Below are positions 10,490-21,859 of a stretch of 64,000 nucleotides of DNA, piece by piece. The stretch is taken from the NCBI GenBank assembly GCA_963680875.1, contig OY804589.1, forward strand, positions 30,358,962-30,422,961. Direction: 5' to 3'. Within the stretch, counting starts at the first letter, position 1. Each line of letters begins with the position of its first letter. Position numbers and translations under genes: made by a program. A model generated the notes under the pieces. The model did no database searches. It worked only from the letters and a program-made list of their open reading frames with translations, and was not told the origin of the DNA. Source of the stretch: Bathymodiolus brooksi (Eukaryota > Mollusca > Bivalvia > Mytilida > Modiolidae).

Positions 10490-12080
10490 TCACCTTGCCA
10501 AAGGCAATGTGACATTTGCCATCACCTGGCGTCCGCCGTCCGTTATCTGTAGTCCGTTAATTGTTCACATTTTAATATTCTCCTCTGAAACCGCTTTTAC
10601 AAACATGGCCGCCACAGGAAATTATTGTTTCTGATTGGTTGATTTATAAAACAATCTTCTCCTCTGAAACTGCTTAGCCAAATGAACAGTAACTTGGTAG
10701 AAAGCATCTATGAAAGGTCCTCTCTAGAGATTGAAAATGTTGTCCCTGTCCGTTAGCAAACATGGCCGCCACAGGCAATTTTTTGTTCTGATTGGTTGAT
10801 TTCGAAAAAATATTCTCCTCTGAAACTGCTTAATTAAATGAAATGTAGCTTGGTAGGAAGCATATATGGAAGGTCCTCTCTAAAGATTGCACAATTTGTC
10901 CCGATCAATTACAAAATATGACAGCCATAGGTAATTCTTGTTTCTGATTGGCCATTTTTTTAACTCTTCTCTGAAACCGCTTGGCCAAATGAACCGAAAC
11001 TTGGTAGCAAGCATCTATGGAAAGTCCTCTATTAAGATTGTTCATATCGTCCCGATCTGTTGAAAAACATGGCCGCCACTGGGAGTATTTGTTTCTGATT
11101 CGTTGATTTATAAAACATCTTCTCTGAACCCGCTTTCCCAAATGAACTGAAATTTGATAGGAAACCTCCTTGGAAGGTTTTCTATAACGATCGCTCATTT
11201 CGTCCCGATTCGCAAACAAACATAGCCACCACAGGCAATTATGAGTGGCCGACTTTTAAAAATCTTCTCCTCTGAAACCGCCTAGCTAAATTAACCGAAA
11301 CATGGTATGAAGCATCTATGGAAGGTCCTATATAAAGATTGCCCATTTCGTCCCGATCCGTTAACAAACATGACAGCCACAAGCAAATCTTGCTACTGAT
11401 TAGTTGATTTAAACAAAATCTTCTTTTCTGAATCTGCTTAGCCAAATGAACCGTAATTTAGTAGGAACAATATATGGAAGGTCCTCTATAACATGGCCGC
11501 CACAGGCAATTCCTGTTTCTAATTGGTTGATTTCTAAAAAAATATTCTCCTCTGACACCGCTTTCTCAAATGAACTGAAATTTGATAGGAGGCATCCTTG
11601 GAAGGTCCTCTATAAAGAATGCTTATTTCGTCCCGTTTGGCTAACAAGCATGGCCACCACATGCAATTATTGTTTCTGACTGGTCAATTTCTAAAAATCT
11701 TCTCCTCTGAAACCGTTTTGCCAAATGAACCAAATGTTGGTGGGAAGTATCATCTATAAATATTGCTTATTTCGTCCTGATCCGTTTAAAACATGGCCAA
11801 AACAGGCAATTCTTGTTTCAGATTGATCGATTTCTAATAATCTTATTCTCTAAAACTGCTTAGCCAAAGGAACCAAAACTTGGTAGGAAGCATCTATGGT
11901 AGGTCCTCTATTAATGTCGATTATTTCGTCACGATCCGTTTACAAGCATGGCTGCCATAGGCAGATCTTGTTTCTGGTTGGTCGATTTCTAAAAATATTC
12001 TCGGAAACTGCTTAACCAAACGAATCGAAACTTAGTGGGAAGCATCTCAAGAAGGTACTGTATTAAGTTTCTTCAAAGCA
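10490..12080 (+). repeat. Satellite-like array, about ten units of 120-160 bp
   Basis: Units are marked by AACATGGCCGCCACAGGCAA at about 10602, 10761, 10919, 11068, 11219, 11369, 11491, 11649, 11790 and 11946. Each goes on with TTTCTGATTGGTTGATTT, then TTCTCCTCTGAAACCGCTT, then ACTTGGTAGGAAGCATCTAT. The array starts with AGCTCACCTTGCCAAAGGCA, a block I recall from molluscan repeats. Reading frames crossing it on either strand are not genes. Confidence 0.85.
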
Positions 12081-13192
12081 GAATGAAAAGTGAGCGCCAC
12101 ATGCTCCTCCCACTGGGCCTCTAGTTTAAATGTACAGTCTGAAACTGTGCACGAAATAATTGGACATTTATATGTCAATCACCAAGCTGAAGGATTGTCT
12201 ACTGATTTTATTGGAAAGAAGCGTTGCATTAATTTACGTATGACCACAGAGCTACAATTGGCTGATAATTCATAAGTCAAGTGAAATTGGCAGATCCTAG
12301 ATCAATACGGAATTGCCATTTAACATCTAAGGGGAAGGGAACATGTTTCTTTTGGGACATGGAAAGGCCACCACCCTACTCCTCAAGATAAATAGTCATT
12401 TCCTAAGACTTGTAGCATTATAGACCCGGAGTGAGATTATTTAAAGATTGGCATTGTCATTATCGACATAAAGAAAATGCACATTATGAAATCAAAAACT
12501 TTTTCTTTGGTCCAACTATCAAATAGAATCAACGACAATACTATTGTTTTGATCATTAATGTAAATATTTTGTGTAAACTGTAAAGGCATGTGTATTCAA
12601 CTTTTGTTAAGACAAGAACCATCGTAAGTGATTGATTCCTGTTTACAAGGGTAAATTCTTTATTACTTAATATATGTCTATGTTCTTCTGCAGCACATAT
12701 AAATCTTAGTCCCGATAATTATTGATACACAGTTGATTTCTGTTCACGGGAGTAAAAACACAATTACTAAAATAAAACCTGACTGTGAAATTACAATACT
12801 TCACGATATCACTATTTGCGGGAAGCAAGAACAATTCTTATTACATCAAGATTATTCATATATACTCAATATGTTCATCCTCTAGTTCATTAATAGACCA
12901 CATTTTTTATGCAATAATGATAAAAAATAAGCCAATCCTCTGTTATCGAGATTAGCATTAGTGACCATCTCATAACTTGTTTTCACCAGAAAAACAACAC
13001 AATTCTGAGCTCTGTAGCATCGTATAAAGATATACAAAATTCAGATCCATGGATGTTGTCCAAAATATCAAATAATATTAGATTACGTGATACTTTATTA
13101 CTATCATATACAAATCAGGAAGTAGGCATTTATATTTGGAGTACTTTAGAATGTATAATTTAGTACAAGGAGATGTAAAAAGGCAAAATAAG

Positions 13193-13223
<31 letters not shown>

Positions 13224-13750
13224 AACAAAATTGAAGAAAAATAATGGCTCCTTAAAAATTATGGGAACAACTCAAAACTTTTTTTTTATATTATGTATGT
13301 TTTGATATAAAATAAGCTAAACAAAATGAATTTACATCATATAATATTGTCATTCCCGTGGGAAACCTTATACAATGAACAATGTCTTTTGTTGGTTTTC
13401 CACTACAAGGAAGATTTTATGTTTTTTTTTAAGTTTCCAAGAAAGGGGGTTAACAGTATGGTTAGTCTATCAAACAAGGAAAAACTTAGCTGATTACATG
13501 TCTTCATTTAAACCGAAGGTAAATATATGATATTATTATATGTTAAAATACACTACATTACTCTAAATTTGATATTCAAACACCAGCCAACTATATATGC
13601 GAGTGAACTGTTGCAATTAAAATGGGTTTTTTTTGTTATTGCAACAGAAACTTAGACTTTATAAATTCGACATTTAAGCGTTGACATTTTTGCTACATAT
13701 TGTAAAAGATGTTTTAAATAGACAACATAGACGTATTTTATCATTTTTTT
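12081..13750. other. No gene seen; (TA)n at about 13192-13221
   Basis: AT-rich sequence with only short, unrelated open frames. Apart from a TA microsatellite and poly-T runs I see no structure. Confidence 0.6.
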
Positions 13751-13773
13751 AGAAGTGGCTGTTTTCCATTAGC

Positions 13774-14270
13774 AGTAGAGACAGATCGATAGAAAAGGCC
13801 AAAATTCCATTAAGTGAACGGAAATGTATATTTTGTAACACAAATTCTGTTGAAGATGAAATTCATGTTTTATTAGATTGTGATTTTTGTTCAGATTTAC
13901 GATATGCTTTAACAGAAAATGTTTGTATTTCATTTGAAAATTTTGAAAATCTCATTTTAGAAGATACATTCATTTTTATTATTTCAAATGAAGAAATCCA
14001 TCCTTTTTCAGCAAAAACCTAATATAATATGTTTTATAGAAGAAAGTATTGTTTGCAATAACATGTATTTTAAGAAATCATAAATATTTTAGGTATGTGG
14101 AAGTATCTATTGACAGTGTCTCATAAGCCACATGTGGCTGGGTACTAATATTATAATTGATACAATTGTATTGTGTATGTTTTTAATTGTTTTAAACATG
14201 TACAGATGTATGAAATGTTTATATTGGTATGTGACACTAATAGAATAAAGTATTCATAAATTATTCATTT
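13774..14270 (+). pseudogene. LINE C-terminal zinc-finger fragment and 3' UTR
   Basis: The frame 13774-14022 has no start codon and encodes the far C-terminus of a LINE ORF2: IPLSERKCIFCNTNSVEDEI followed by HVLLDCDFCSDLR, a CX2C...HX4C knuckle typical of Tx1/L1-type RTs. It stops at 14020-14022. About 250 bp of noncoding DNA follow, with CCACATGTGGCTGGGTACTA and an AATAAA near 14244, consistent with a 3' UTR. The 5' truncation is abrupt, as expected for incomplete reverse transcription. Confidence 0.75.
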
Positions 14271-14474
14271 AACACATTCTTTGTTTCTTTTTATTTATAG
14301 CACAATATCAACATATTCACTTCCTGGTAGAAGAAAGTTTTGAAGTAAGCATAAAGATTTGCTGTAACATCTTTTGATAAAATTACAGGTATGGAAATAT
14401 GTTTGTTTGTCCCCACCACTAAGTATCCGGGACATATAGTGTTACCCATGTCCGTAATTCAGAAATAAAACAGT

Positions 14475-14995
14475 TGTCACTACTTTTTTCCGCTATCCTT
14501 TGAGATATTGACTTGATATTTTGCATGTGGGTGTATAATGATCAGTTACAGATAAAGTTTACATTTCGTTCTGGTCCAATGATTTTTGGCTGAGTTATGG
14601 CCCTTGGACTTTCAAATTTGGTCAAATATTTAGTTGTTACTACTTTATTTCACTATGATTTGAGATATTGACTTTATTTTTGGCATATGAGTGTATTATG
14701 ATGAGCTACAGATCAAGTGTACATTTTGTTCCGGTCCAATGATTTTTGGCTGAGTTATGCCCCTTGGACTTTGAAATTTGGCCAAATATTTAATTGTCAC
14801 CACTTTTTTCGCTATGCTTGGAGATATTGACTTAACATTTGGTATATGAGTGTATAATGATGAGTTACAGATCAAGTTTGCATTTCGTTCCGGTCCAATG
14901 AATTTTGGCCGAGCTATGACCCTTGGACTTTGAAATTTGGCCAAATATTTAGTTGTCACCACTTTGTTTGGCTATACTTGGAGAAATTGACTAGA
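14475..14995 (+). repeat. Tandem repeat, about three units of roughly 168 bp
   Basis: Each unit contains TTTGAGATATTGACTT-like sequence, GTGTATAATGATGAGTTACA, TCCGGTCCAATGATTTTTGG and GAGTTATGGCCCTTGGACTT. The third and partial fourth units run directly into an endonuclease-like fragment at 15000. Confidence 0.85.
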
Positions 14996-14999
14996 TTTC

Positions 15000-15208
15000 C
15001 TGGTGATTTCAATGTTAATCGCAATACCACTCCATCTCTTTATGAAAAAGTAGTTCAGCATTTCAACACAAATGACCTACAACAACGTGTGACCAACCTC
15101 ACCACGATCTACGGATCAACATTGGACCTTGTTTTCACTGGAGGACATTTACCATCAATAATTTACAATGATTGTTATTACTCGGACCAAATGACACTTT
15201 TAATTTAG
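15000..15208 (+). pseudogene. Endonuclease/exonuclease fragment of a retroelement
   Basis: A short frame reads FPGDFNVNRNTTPS, then LTTIYGSTLDLVFTGG and YYSDQM. These match the C-terminal GDFN, LDLVF and SDH motifs of the exonuclease-endonuclease-phosphatase fold found in LINE and some other transposon proteins. The terminal His is replaced by Gln, and upstream motifs are absent because tandem repeat DNA abuts. The source family cannot be named. Confidence 0.55.
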
Positions 15209-15429
15209 AAAAGAATTCAATGACTATTAAAAGGTAATGTTTTATAGGTATAGGACTTCTTATTCATATGCAAGTGTTGTAGATTCCTGGTCATATCAAG
15301 ATTTGTTTCCTTGAATAAATCTTGTGAAATTAAGGAGGCTGGAGGATACAGATCTTAAACAATAGTCATTTTCAGCCATTATTGAGGGAACTAAAAAAAG
15401 GTGAAACATTTGCGAGCCTTCGTAATATT

Positions 15430-15790
15430 CACAGCGGAGACATTTGTTATTCCGACACATCTAGTTTTAGCAGGAATCGTCTTCCTTTGTGTCAGTTAGA
15501 ATTTGTTGATATTATAGGTCAAAATGTGGTGTGTACACAGACATAGAAAACAGTATTTATCATTCGGTCATTGACAAGCTTGTCAAAGTTCTACAAAGTT
15601 CAAGCTGTATGTGAAATATTAACACTGGAAAAGAGAAAAAATATGAACAAGAGATATATAAATGAGTTACTGTATGGTATATTTTTGTATATATGTTGGT
15701 GTATCTGGTGAAACTACAAGATCCCAAACTATGATATAACCTTTAACCTTCTGTATCGAGGTCACGAGTATGACTTCCTACAATAAATGT
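15430..15790 (+). repeat. Dispersed repeat shared with 32040-32360, 40560-40720, 49100-49480 and 63870-63960
   Basis: Shared blocks include GAATCGTCTTCCTTTGTGTC, TGTACACAGACATAGAAAAC, TCATTCGGTCATTGACA and AACTATGATATAACCTTTAA. At the other sites the block follows GAAGATTTGCTGTGACATCT. Here that segment lies earlier, at 14330-14395, and the 168-bp array separates the two. Confidence 0.7.
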
Positions 15791-15799
15791 CCTAATTAT

Positions 15800-16350
15800 A
15801 AATAGGGTCGTCGACACATGTAAGTTGATGTTAAGATAAGATTGCATGAATTTTGACATTAACAAGTTAAAATAAGGAAAACAAGAGGAAATAAAAAAGA
15901 AATAAAGAATTTCTTTGAAAATAAATATGTAAAACAGAAAGTTAAAAAAAGGGGAGGGTAAATCCGTGCCACGAGTGCCTGTGGTCGACAGATGCAAGTT
16001 GATATTAACATAAGATTGCATGAATATGGACATTAACAAGTTAAATTAAAGGAAAAAGAGATGAAATAACAAAGAAGCAAAAACAAAATTGTAATGAAAA
16101 TGAATATGTAAAGTAGAAAGTAAAAAAGGGGGAGGGTAATTCCGTACCAGGAGTGCTTGTGGTCGACATATGTAACTGAGTTGCTGTGAACATAAGAATG
16201 CGTGAATATGGACACGAACAAGTTAAAATAAGGAAAAAGAGATGAAATAATAAAGAAATAAAGAAATTTTATTGAAAATGAATAAGTAAACAGGAAGTTA
16301 AAAAAAAACCGGGGTAATTCCGTGCAACGAGTGCCTGTTATTGGGTCGTA
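15800..16350 (+). repeat. Tandem repeat, three units of about 180 bp
   Basis: Units carry GGTCGACACATGTAAGTTG, ATAAGATTGCATGAATATGG, ATTAACAAGTTAAAATAAGG and a G-rich GGGGAGGGTAATTCCGTGCC segment. Single copies occur at 32945-33110 and 50075-50245. Reading frames on the minus strand here only reflect the repeat. Confidence 0.85.
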
Positions 16351-16419
16351 AATTTCCAAAATATTGATATATCAGGATGTCATATTCCTACAGTTGTTTC
16401 ATTGCCAAGACAAATTCTT

Positions 16420-16552
16420 CTATATTCATGTTATGATTAATAATAAGGTGAAACATTGTTGAGTTGGCGTTAAACAACACTCACTCACTCACTCACTCAC
16501 TCACTCACTCACTCACTCACTCACTCACTCACTCACTCACTCACTCACTCTA
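16420..16552 (+). mobile_element. SINE 3' end with long (CTCA)n tail
   Basis: GTTGAGTTGGCGTTAAACAA and then about 24 CTCA units. The 5' and body parts are missing. Confidence 0.8.
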
Positions 16553-16792
16553 TATATCAAATTGGTGGGAGGGGGTGCATTCTTCTATATTCATGCTATA
16601 ATTTAAAGATAAGTTTCAAAATTGATCTATATATAATTAGTGTAAGCTAATTATATGAATAGGTCAACAATAACTGATAAATATATTGATTGAGTGAGTG
16701 ATTGTTGTTCGCCAAACAGCATTTTATTTTTCAAATATAGCAAGTTAATTATCAATAAGATGATGATGAGGTCCACTTTGTTCTAGACCAAA

Positions 16793-17710
16793 ATGCTGAG
16801 CTGTTCTTATTTATTGAATAATAAACTTAATGCCAATATATTAAATAATAAACTGAATATAACTTACCTTAATATATGTGGTTTGAAGTCGAAGTTATTG
16901 AATTCTGATATTTGTTATATGATTAAAAAATATGACATTTTAATATTTGTCGAAACTAAAACCGATGAATTCGATGAAATCAATTAACCGGGTGGGTACT
17001 CTTACCATGTAAAACATCGAAAAAAAATTATAAGGAAATCGGGTGGTATAATAATCATTTATAAAGATACTATTTCAAAATGCTTAACTTTTCCTACCTC
17101 AAACTCAGAATTTGTTCAGTGGGTTGAAATTGCGAACGAAAGTTCACATTTTACAAAATTATTAATTGGGTGTGTATTATCCCACCAGAAAACAGAAAAT
17201 ATACGTCAGATAGTGCATTTAACGAAATTGAAAATGAACTGATGTCGTTTTCTCAAAATACTAAACATATAGCATTAGTTGGAGATTTTAATTCAAGAAC
17301 TTCGAATCTGAATGATTATATTTTACCTGATGAAGAATTGATTAATGAAATCTTAGACATTGTTGATGATGATGTTATTGAAAGTATGTTCTCCCATCAA
17401 ATACTCCAACATCATGATGTTCCACTGGATAGGTGCAGTGATACACATGACTCTGCAATGTGCCACTTCTTAAAAATATATCGTTATTTATAAGTAAACT
17501 TGTGTTTTTTCTCTAAATTATGTTTTTCCTGTTCTCATAGAAATCGCTTTGTCATTAATCACCAGTGTACCAATATATATTGTATTATTGCATTTCTGTA
17601 TTTTGCAATGTTGTCATGTTTTTCTTTATATTTGTAGATGTACTATGATCTCATGTTACACATTTTCATGTGTCTGAGTGTACTAATAAAATCTTGAAAT
17701 CTTGAAAATC
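16793..17710 (+). pseudogene. LINE endonuclease fragment with short-repeat 3' tail
   Basis: The N-terminal EEP motifs can be read as ITYLNICGLKSKLLN and YDILIFVETKTDEF (catalytic Asn and Glu). A TAA lies at 16985-16987, then GGIIIIYKDTI in the same region. A frameshift near 17170 comes before IPPENRKY and ALVGDFNSRT (catalytic Asp and Asn). The endonuclease ends near LQHHDVPLDR. Noncoding DNA follows to a tail of ATCTTGAAATCTTGAAAAT at 17690-17712, resembling the short tandem 3' tails of CR1/L2-group LINEs. No RT domain lies between, so the copy is internally deleted or 3'-chimeric. Confidence 0.65.
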
Positions 17711-17714
17711 TTGA

Positions 17715-17956
17715 AATATAGTGCTAGCTCACTAAAACAACAGTCCGCGGATAAACATGTCGCTCCACTCTGACACATTATTCTGATTCCGAGGCAACCA
17801 GACTTTACTCTTTCGCCTGAGTGCTGCGTTCTTAGCGAGCGGAGAGAAAAAAATACCAATTTCGTAGTCTTCGGTTTGATCCGACCGCGGCTCGAACCCA
17901 CGATCTACCGCACTCGATGAGAGCACGCTAACAATTTTACGCCACCAATGTGGCTC
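17715..17956 (-). mobile_element. tRNA-derived SINE upstream of gene A (inverted)
   Basis: The reverse complement of the SINE at 8796-9226, with B box GGTTCGAGCC-like (as CGGCTCGAACCCACGATC) and head at the right end (ACGCCACCAATGTGGC). Its 3' core and CTCA tail are missing. Copies sit in the same place and orientation before genes B, C and D, so the insertion predates the duplications. Confidence 0.8.
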
Positions 17957-18020
17957 TGAAAAATATATGAATAAATACTTCGAATATATGACTGGGTATA
18001 TTGTTCTCATATTGAAGGCG

Positions 18021-18030
18021 TATATAAAAA
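18021..18030 (+). promoter_or_regulatory. Candidate TATA box of gene A
   Basis: TATATAAAAA followed by a G run (TGGGGGGTG), 509 bp before the start codon. The same element is kept before C (41682) and D (50787) within an otherwise diverging upstream region. The transcription start is unknown. Confidence 0.4.
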
Positions 18031-18529
18031 TGGGGGGTGTTTTTAAACGGTACCACCGTCGGCAATTTTACCTTAGAATAACCTATGTACCCCCATGCAC
18101 ACAATACATACCCCCTTTCCTCACCACAATCGACGATCGAGCATCGCCACCGTAGCCAATTTTACCCTAGATTGAATTATGTACCCTCCATTCCCCCCCC
18201 CCCCCAACCCACATACACAATAACACCACCACGAACGACGACTAGCTTTTCTTCCTGCTTCATAAGATCCGTACAAATATATACTATATTCGCAGTTAGC
18301 TATATCTTGTAATGGTCATATAGGGTTTACTTGTTAGACTGCCATGTATTAAAATCATGTAAACGGTCATTTTGTAATTATATACTTGATTGAAGGTATT
18401 CTAGATAAGCATCTTTAACAGAATCAAATAGATTGGCAACACCTAATGAAACAGATGGCTGCTCTTATACAAGTACTTCATTATTTGTAAAAGTTTATGT
18501 TCTATGGGATTTTTTTCAGATACGTTGAC

Positions 18530-20230
18530 ATGGCAACAGCAACAACGCAATATTGCAACATTTGTGATCATGACAACGAATCTAAATTGGCGGCCACCTG
18601 GTGTCCGGCATGTGAGGATTTCCTTTGTACCGACTGTAACAGGCACCATGCAAAATCTTCATCAAACAAAAAACACATCGTGATTTCCATGGAAAATTAC
18701 CCGATATTATCTAGTTCTATTATATCTATAAAGAACAGATGCACCAAACATGGCAATAAGTACGAATTATACTGCTCGATTCATGGCGAACCTTGCTGCG
18801 TTATGTGCATAATAGATGATCATCGCCATTGCCAACAATTGCGTCCAATTCATGAGGTTACAGAAAATGCCAAGTCATCGACGGCCATTTCGCATATTGA
18901 AAGAGATCTCAAATACATCGATGGCACATTTGAAAAGATAAATTCAGATATCACAAATAATATTTCTAATATTGACAAGCAAAAAAGGAAATTTTTGTCC
19001 GATATTTCAGATATGCGCAAGTCACTAAACTACCATTTAGATGAAATTGAAAAACAAACAGTTGAAGAGATGGTGTCAGTAGAACAAAATTTACAAGTGG
19101 AATTAATGAATGTATTGGCTGTCATAGAAACCAAAAGAACGAACTTTGATAATATGCGACAAGATGTGGATAAAGTAAAGAAATATGCTAGTGACCTCCA
19201 GACTTTCATAGGAGTGAATGAAATGACACGTGTTTTGGATGGAGAAGTTAAGAAACAGAAAGGGGCATTCAATTATGACCTTTTTGAAATGAAGCTTGAC
19301 TTTTCGTCAAAATTGGAATCTTTTGTGAAAGATGTTTCTACATTTGGCGTTGTTTCCGTTACAAAAAAGCATTGTAGTACCAGTCTTGTAAAAGAAGTTG
19401 AATTGCAAGCGCAGATTCCACAGGAAAGTAAGCTGGGTGTTACACGACAACTCACAAAAAAGACGACTGTCAATTTTCAAACTCGGGATAAGAGGCCTGT
19501 CGCTATAACAGGTTTCGACATATTACCGAATGGGAAACTTGTATTCGCTGATAGACAGAGGAAACGGTTGTTGATGTTTTCTAATAACGGGAATTACGAA
19601 AAAGATATTTTCCGGTTTTCAGGTACCCCCTATGATGTTTCATACACAGGAGGAAACATTGTAGCTGTTACAATTTTGGAAACACATGAAGTCGTATTTT
19701 TAAACGTGATTACAAACACCATTACAAACACGGTAGATATTGGCCATAAATGTTGGGGAACCGATTTCAACATGAATCGTCTAGCCATTCGAGTTATACA
19801 ACCACATACATCAAGTCACATTGTATATTTTGATTCCAAAGGTAAAGTGATTGATCGGGTCAATATTCCCGGTGGGAGCTCCACAAACATATCAGTGTGT
19901 GATGATACCATTAAGTGTACGGACTGGATTACCAATACGATTTACTGTTATACCTTAACAGGACAACAGATTTGGACCTTCAAAGACGAAAACGTCTTAC
20001 GAGAACCAAAAGGAATTGCCTTAGATCAAAATAAAAATGTTTATGTGGCTGGTTATAAAACAAACAACGTCGTGATACTTTCACCTGATGGTACAAACTG
20101 CAGACAAATATTAACCAAAAGTGATGGGTTGAATGGACCGTTTTCATTACGTATCAACTTTGAACGTAACGAGCTCCTTGTATGTAATTTGAGTGGTCCA
20201 GCATTTCTTTTTTCACTGCAATATATGTAA
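18530..20230 (+). CDS. B-box / coiled-coil / NHL-type beta-propeller protein (TRIM-like), copy A, intact
   Basis: A 566-residue RING-less TRIM-like protein. Residues 9-49 form B-box 1 (C9, C12, C25, C28, C33, C36, H40, H49). Residues 71-101 form B-box 2 (C71, H74, C82, H85, C90, C93, H98). About 110-235 are charged heptad-like sequence, probably coiled coil (IERDLKYIDGTFEKI, KIEKQTVEEM-type). About 300-566 show repeating FDILPNGKLVFADRQ, GIALDQNKNVYVAGY and LSPDGTNCRQILT blocks of an NHL/SMP-30-like propeller. Without a RING finger, ubiquitin-ligase activity should not be assumed; such proteins usually act as cytoplasmic scaffolds or innate-immune/regulatory factors. The start is MATATTQ: ten bases upstream lies TTTTTTTCAG, a 3' splice site, so the coding region is one exon with a 5' UTR intron. 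It is the only unbroken copy of the four here. Confidence 0.9.
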   Translation: MATATTQYCNICDHDNESKLAATWCPACEDFLCTDCNRHHAKSSSNKKHIVISMENYPILSSSIISIKNRCTKHGNKYELYCSIHGEPCCVMCIIDDHRHCQQLRPIHEVTENAKSSTAISHIERDLKYIDGTFEKINSDITNNISNIDKQKRKFLSDISDMRKSLNYHLDEIEKQTVEEMVSVEQNLQVELMNVLAVIETKRTNFDNMRQDVDKVKKYASDLQTFIGVNEMTRVLDGEVKKQKGAFNYDLFEMKLDFSSKLESFVKDVSTFGVVSVTKKHCSTSLVKEVELQAQIPQESKLGVTRQLTKKTTVNFQTRDKRPVAITGFDILPNGKLVFADRQRKRLLMFSNNGNYEKDIFRFSGTPYDVSYTGGNIVAVTILETHEVVFLNVITNTITNTVDIGHKCWGTDFNMNRLAIRVIQPHTSSHIVYFDSKGKVIDRVNIPGGSSTNISVCDDTIKCTDWITNTIYCYTLTGQQIWTFKDENVLREPKGIALDQNKNVYVAGYKTNNVVILSPDGTNCRQILTKSDGLNGPFSLRINFERNELLVCNLSGPAFLFSLQYM

Positions 20231-20239
20231 GCTGTGCTA

Positions 20240-20540
20240 CTGGACGTTACCAATGTTCACAATGTACAACTTCTTGTAGTAATGGTGTAAAAGTATTGTA
20301 CATTGTAGTGAATATTTGACAGTGATGTTGATGAGAACTTACATTAATAACACTAAGGTTCTCCTCTAAAAGGAAAAGGTAACCGTAGTCGACTTTGGCT
20401 ATCCTGTTTAGATGCTTTTGTTTTATTGCTCCCAAACTTTGAAAATTATTTGGTTTGCAATCTTTCATTTTTTGGCGTACCTGAGGAAGTTTATTCCAGA
20501 AACACGCCGTGCGCATTAAGTTTGATTTAAACGTTTTTCA
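20240..20540 (-). repeat. Conserved 3' flank of the gene units, with antisense coding-like trace
   Basis: Kept about 100-300 bp after the stop codon of A, B (35140-35420), C (43960-44190) and D (53150-53390), and found once without a gene at 58830-59005. The minus strand reads MRTACFWNKLPQVRQKMKDC, then FQSLGAIKQKHLNRIAKVDY, which looks like an old transposon-encoded C-terminus (the FWNKLP pattern recalls LINE RT ends). The family is not identified. Confidence 0.55.
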
Positions 20541-20554
20541 TAATTATATACATG

Positions 20555-20665
20555 TATATAAAGAACTTGTGTATAATCAGAACTTATACAGAACTTGTGT
20601 ATAATCAGAACTGATATAGGGTTTGTGTATAACTAGAACTAATATAGAACGTGTGTATATGATAT
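20555..20665 (+). repeat. Short tandem repeat AGAACTTGTGTATAATCAGA
   Basis: About four degenerate units of 25-27 bp. Related arrays at 35606-35720, 44200-44255 and 53435-53530 occupy the same place in the other units. Confidence 0.75.
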
Positions 20666-20894
20666 AATATGTTGGTTCTATTTATAGCTGTATATCAATC
20701 TTAAAAATATTACTTGTATATGTATATAAGTTCAAGGATATCTTCATAAACTTTAATGTGGGGGTGACATTTGTTTTATTTTGTAATAAAAATGGGACAA
20801 TACACTGCACGTCTCTTACCATTATCTGCAGTGAATATTACAGCATGAAATAGCAACCTATTTAAGTGACATTAACAAATATTCATTGCTAAGA

Positions 20895-21840
20895 AAACCT
20901 TGAAGATACCAAAGGGGTGATAAGAAACCGTAAATTAAAGATGGTCAGACAACACAATGACCAAAGGAAAAAAGACAACGATCTTCAAAACACTATACAG
21001 AAAACTAAAGATCGAGCAACATGAACCCCACCCAAAACCGGTGGTGAACTCATGTGAAACGGACGAGTAGGCAGTCCCTGCACCATATGTGGCACCCGTC
21101 TTGTTAGTATTGTTACAGACTAGGGGTGTATTTAATGATAATGAACTAAATATGTGTGACGAGTGTCACAAGAAAAAAAATATCTATGTAATCATTAAAT
21201 TACAAATGTATGTACTCCTTTACAAAAATAAACACATTACAAAAAAAGTAGAAATAGTTAAAAATTTTGATGGTTATTGTTAAACTAATTAATTAAACAT
21301 TTTATCAGATATCTGTCCATTTTTCCGTCATGTTGGTGTCAGATATGTTTAATTGGTTTAATGTTGTTTAATCGCAAGTCTGCAATATTTCTGATCTATT
21401 CATGACGGAGAACATGCTTACAAACAATAAGAAGAGTTTGCAGATACCAAAGGGGGTAATGAGAATCCGTAAATAGAAGAGAGACAGACAACACAATGGC
21501 CAAAAAGAAAAGGACAAAAAACGATCTCCAAAACAATGCACAGACTACTAAAGATGAAACACTATTCCCACTAATAACCAGTGATGGTGCTGTGGAGGAG
21601 TAAGCAGTTCCTGCTTCATTAGTCACACTATCGCGTTTCTCTAGTTACAGTGATAAGCCAGGAATGGACCGGGAAGTGTTTACGACAAATGGAACACATC
21701 CGTGATGAATTGTGACACATGTATTCCGTATCGGTAACAAAGTATTCGTTCCGAATTCAATTTTACCAGTAGAAACCCTTGGTTCCGTAGCTTCAGGGAA
21801 ATCCTGAAAGGAACCACAAGCTCTCAGTCTGGTATATCAG
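20895..21840 (+). repeat. Mussel-type dispersed repeat, two copies
   Basis: Copies start at about 20900 (GAAGATACCAAAGGGGTGAT) and 21425 (GCAGATACCAAAGGGGGTAA). The second runs on into GTTTACGACAAATGGAACAC and further to about 21840. The order and spacing match those after genes B and D. Confidence 0.75.
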
Positions 21841-21859
21841 ATCAGCTTAGAGATATATG

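Noticed and set aside
15743..16359. Two minus-strand frames of about 100 codons with near-identical protein
   Set aside because: They are read out of the 180-bp tandem units.
18497..18529. Upstream ATG of copy A (MFYGIFFRYVD)
   Set aside because: The segment is the polypyrimidine tract and splice acceptor; the same place in B, C and D encodes unrelated residues.
18530..18790. RING finger E3 ligase domain in copy A
   Set aside because: The first Cys/His cluster fits B-box 1 and the second B-box 2; no C3HC4 RING spacing is present, and no upstream exon was found.
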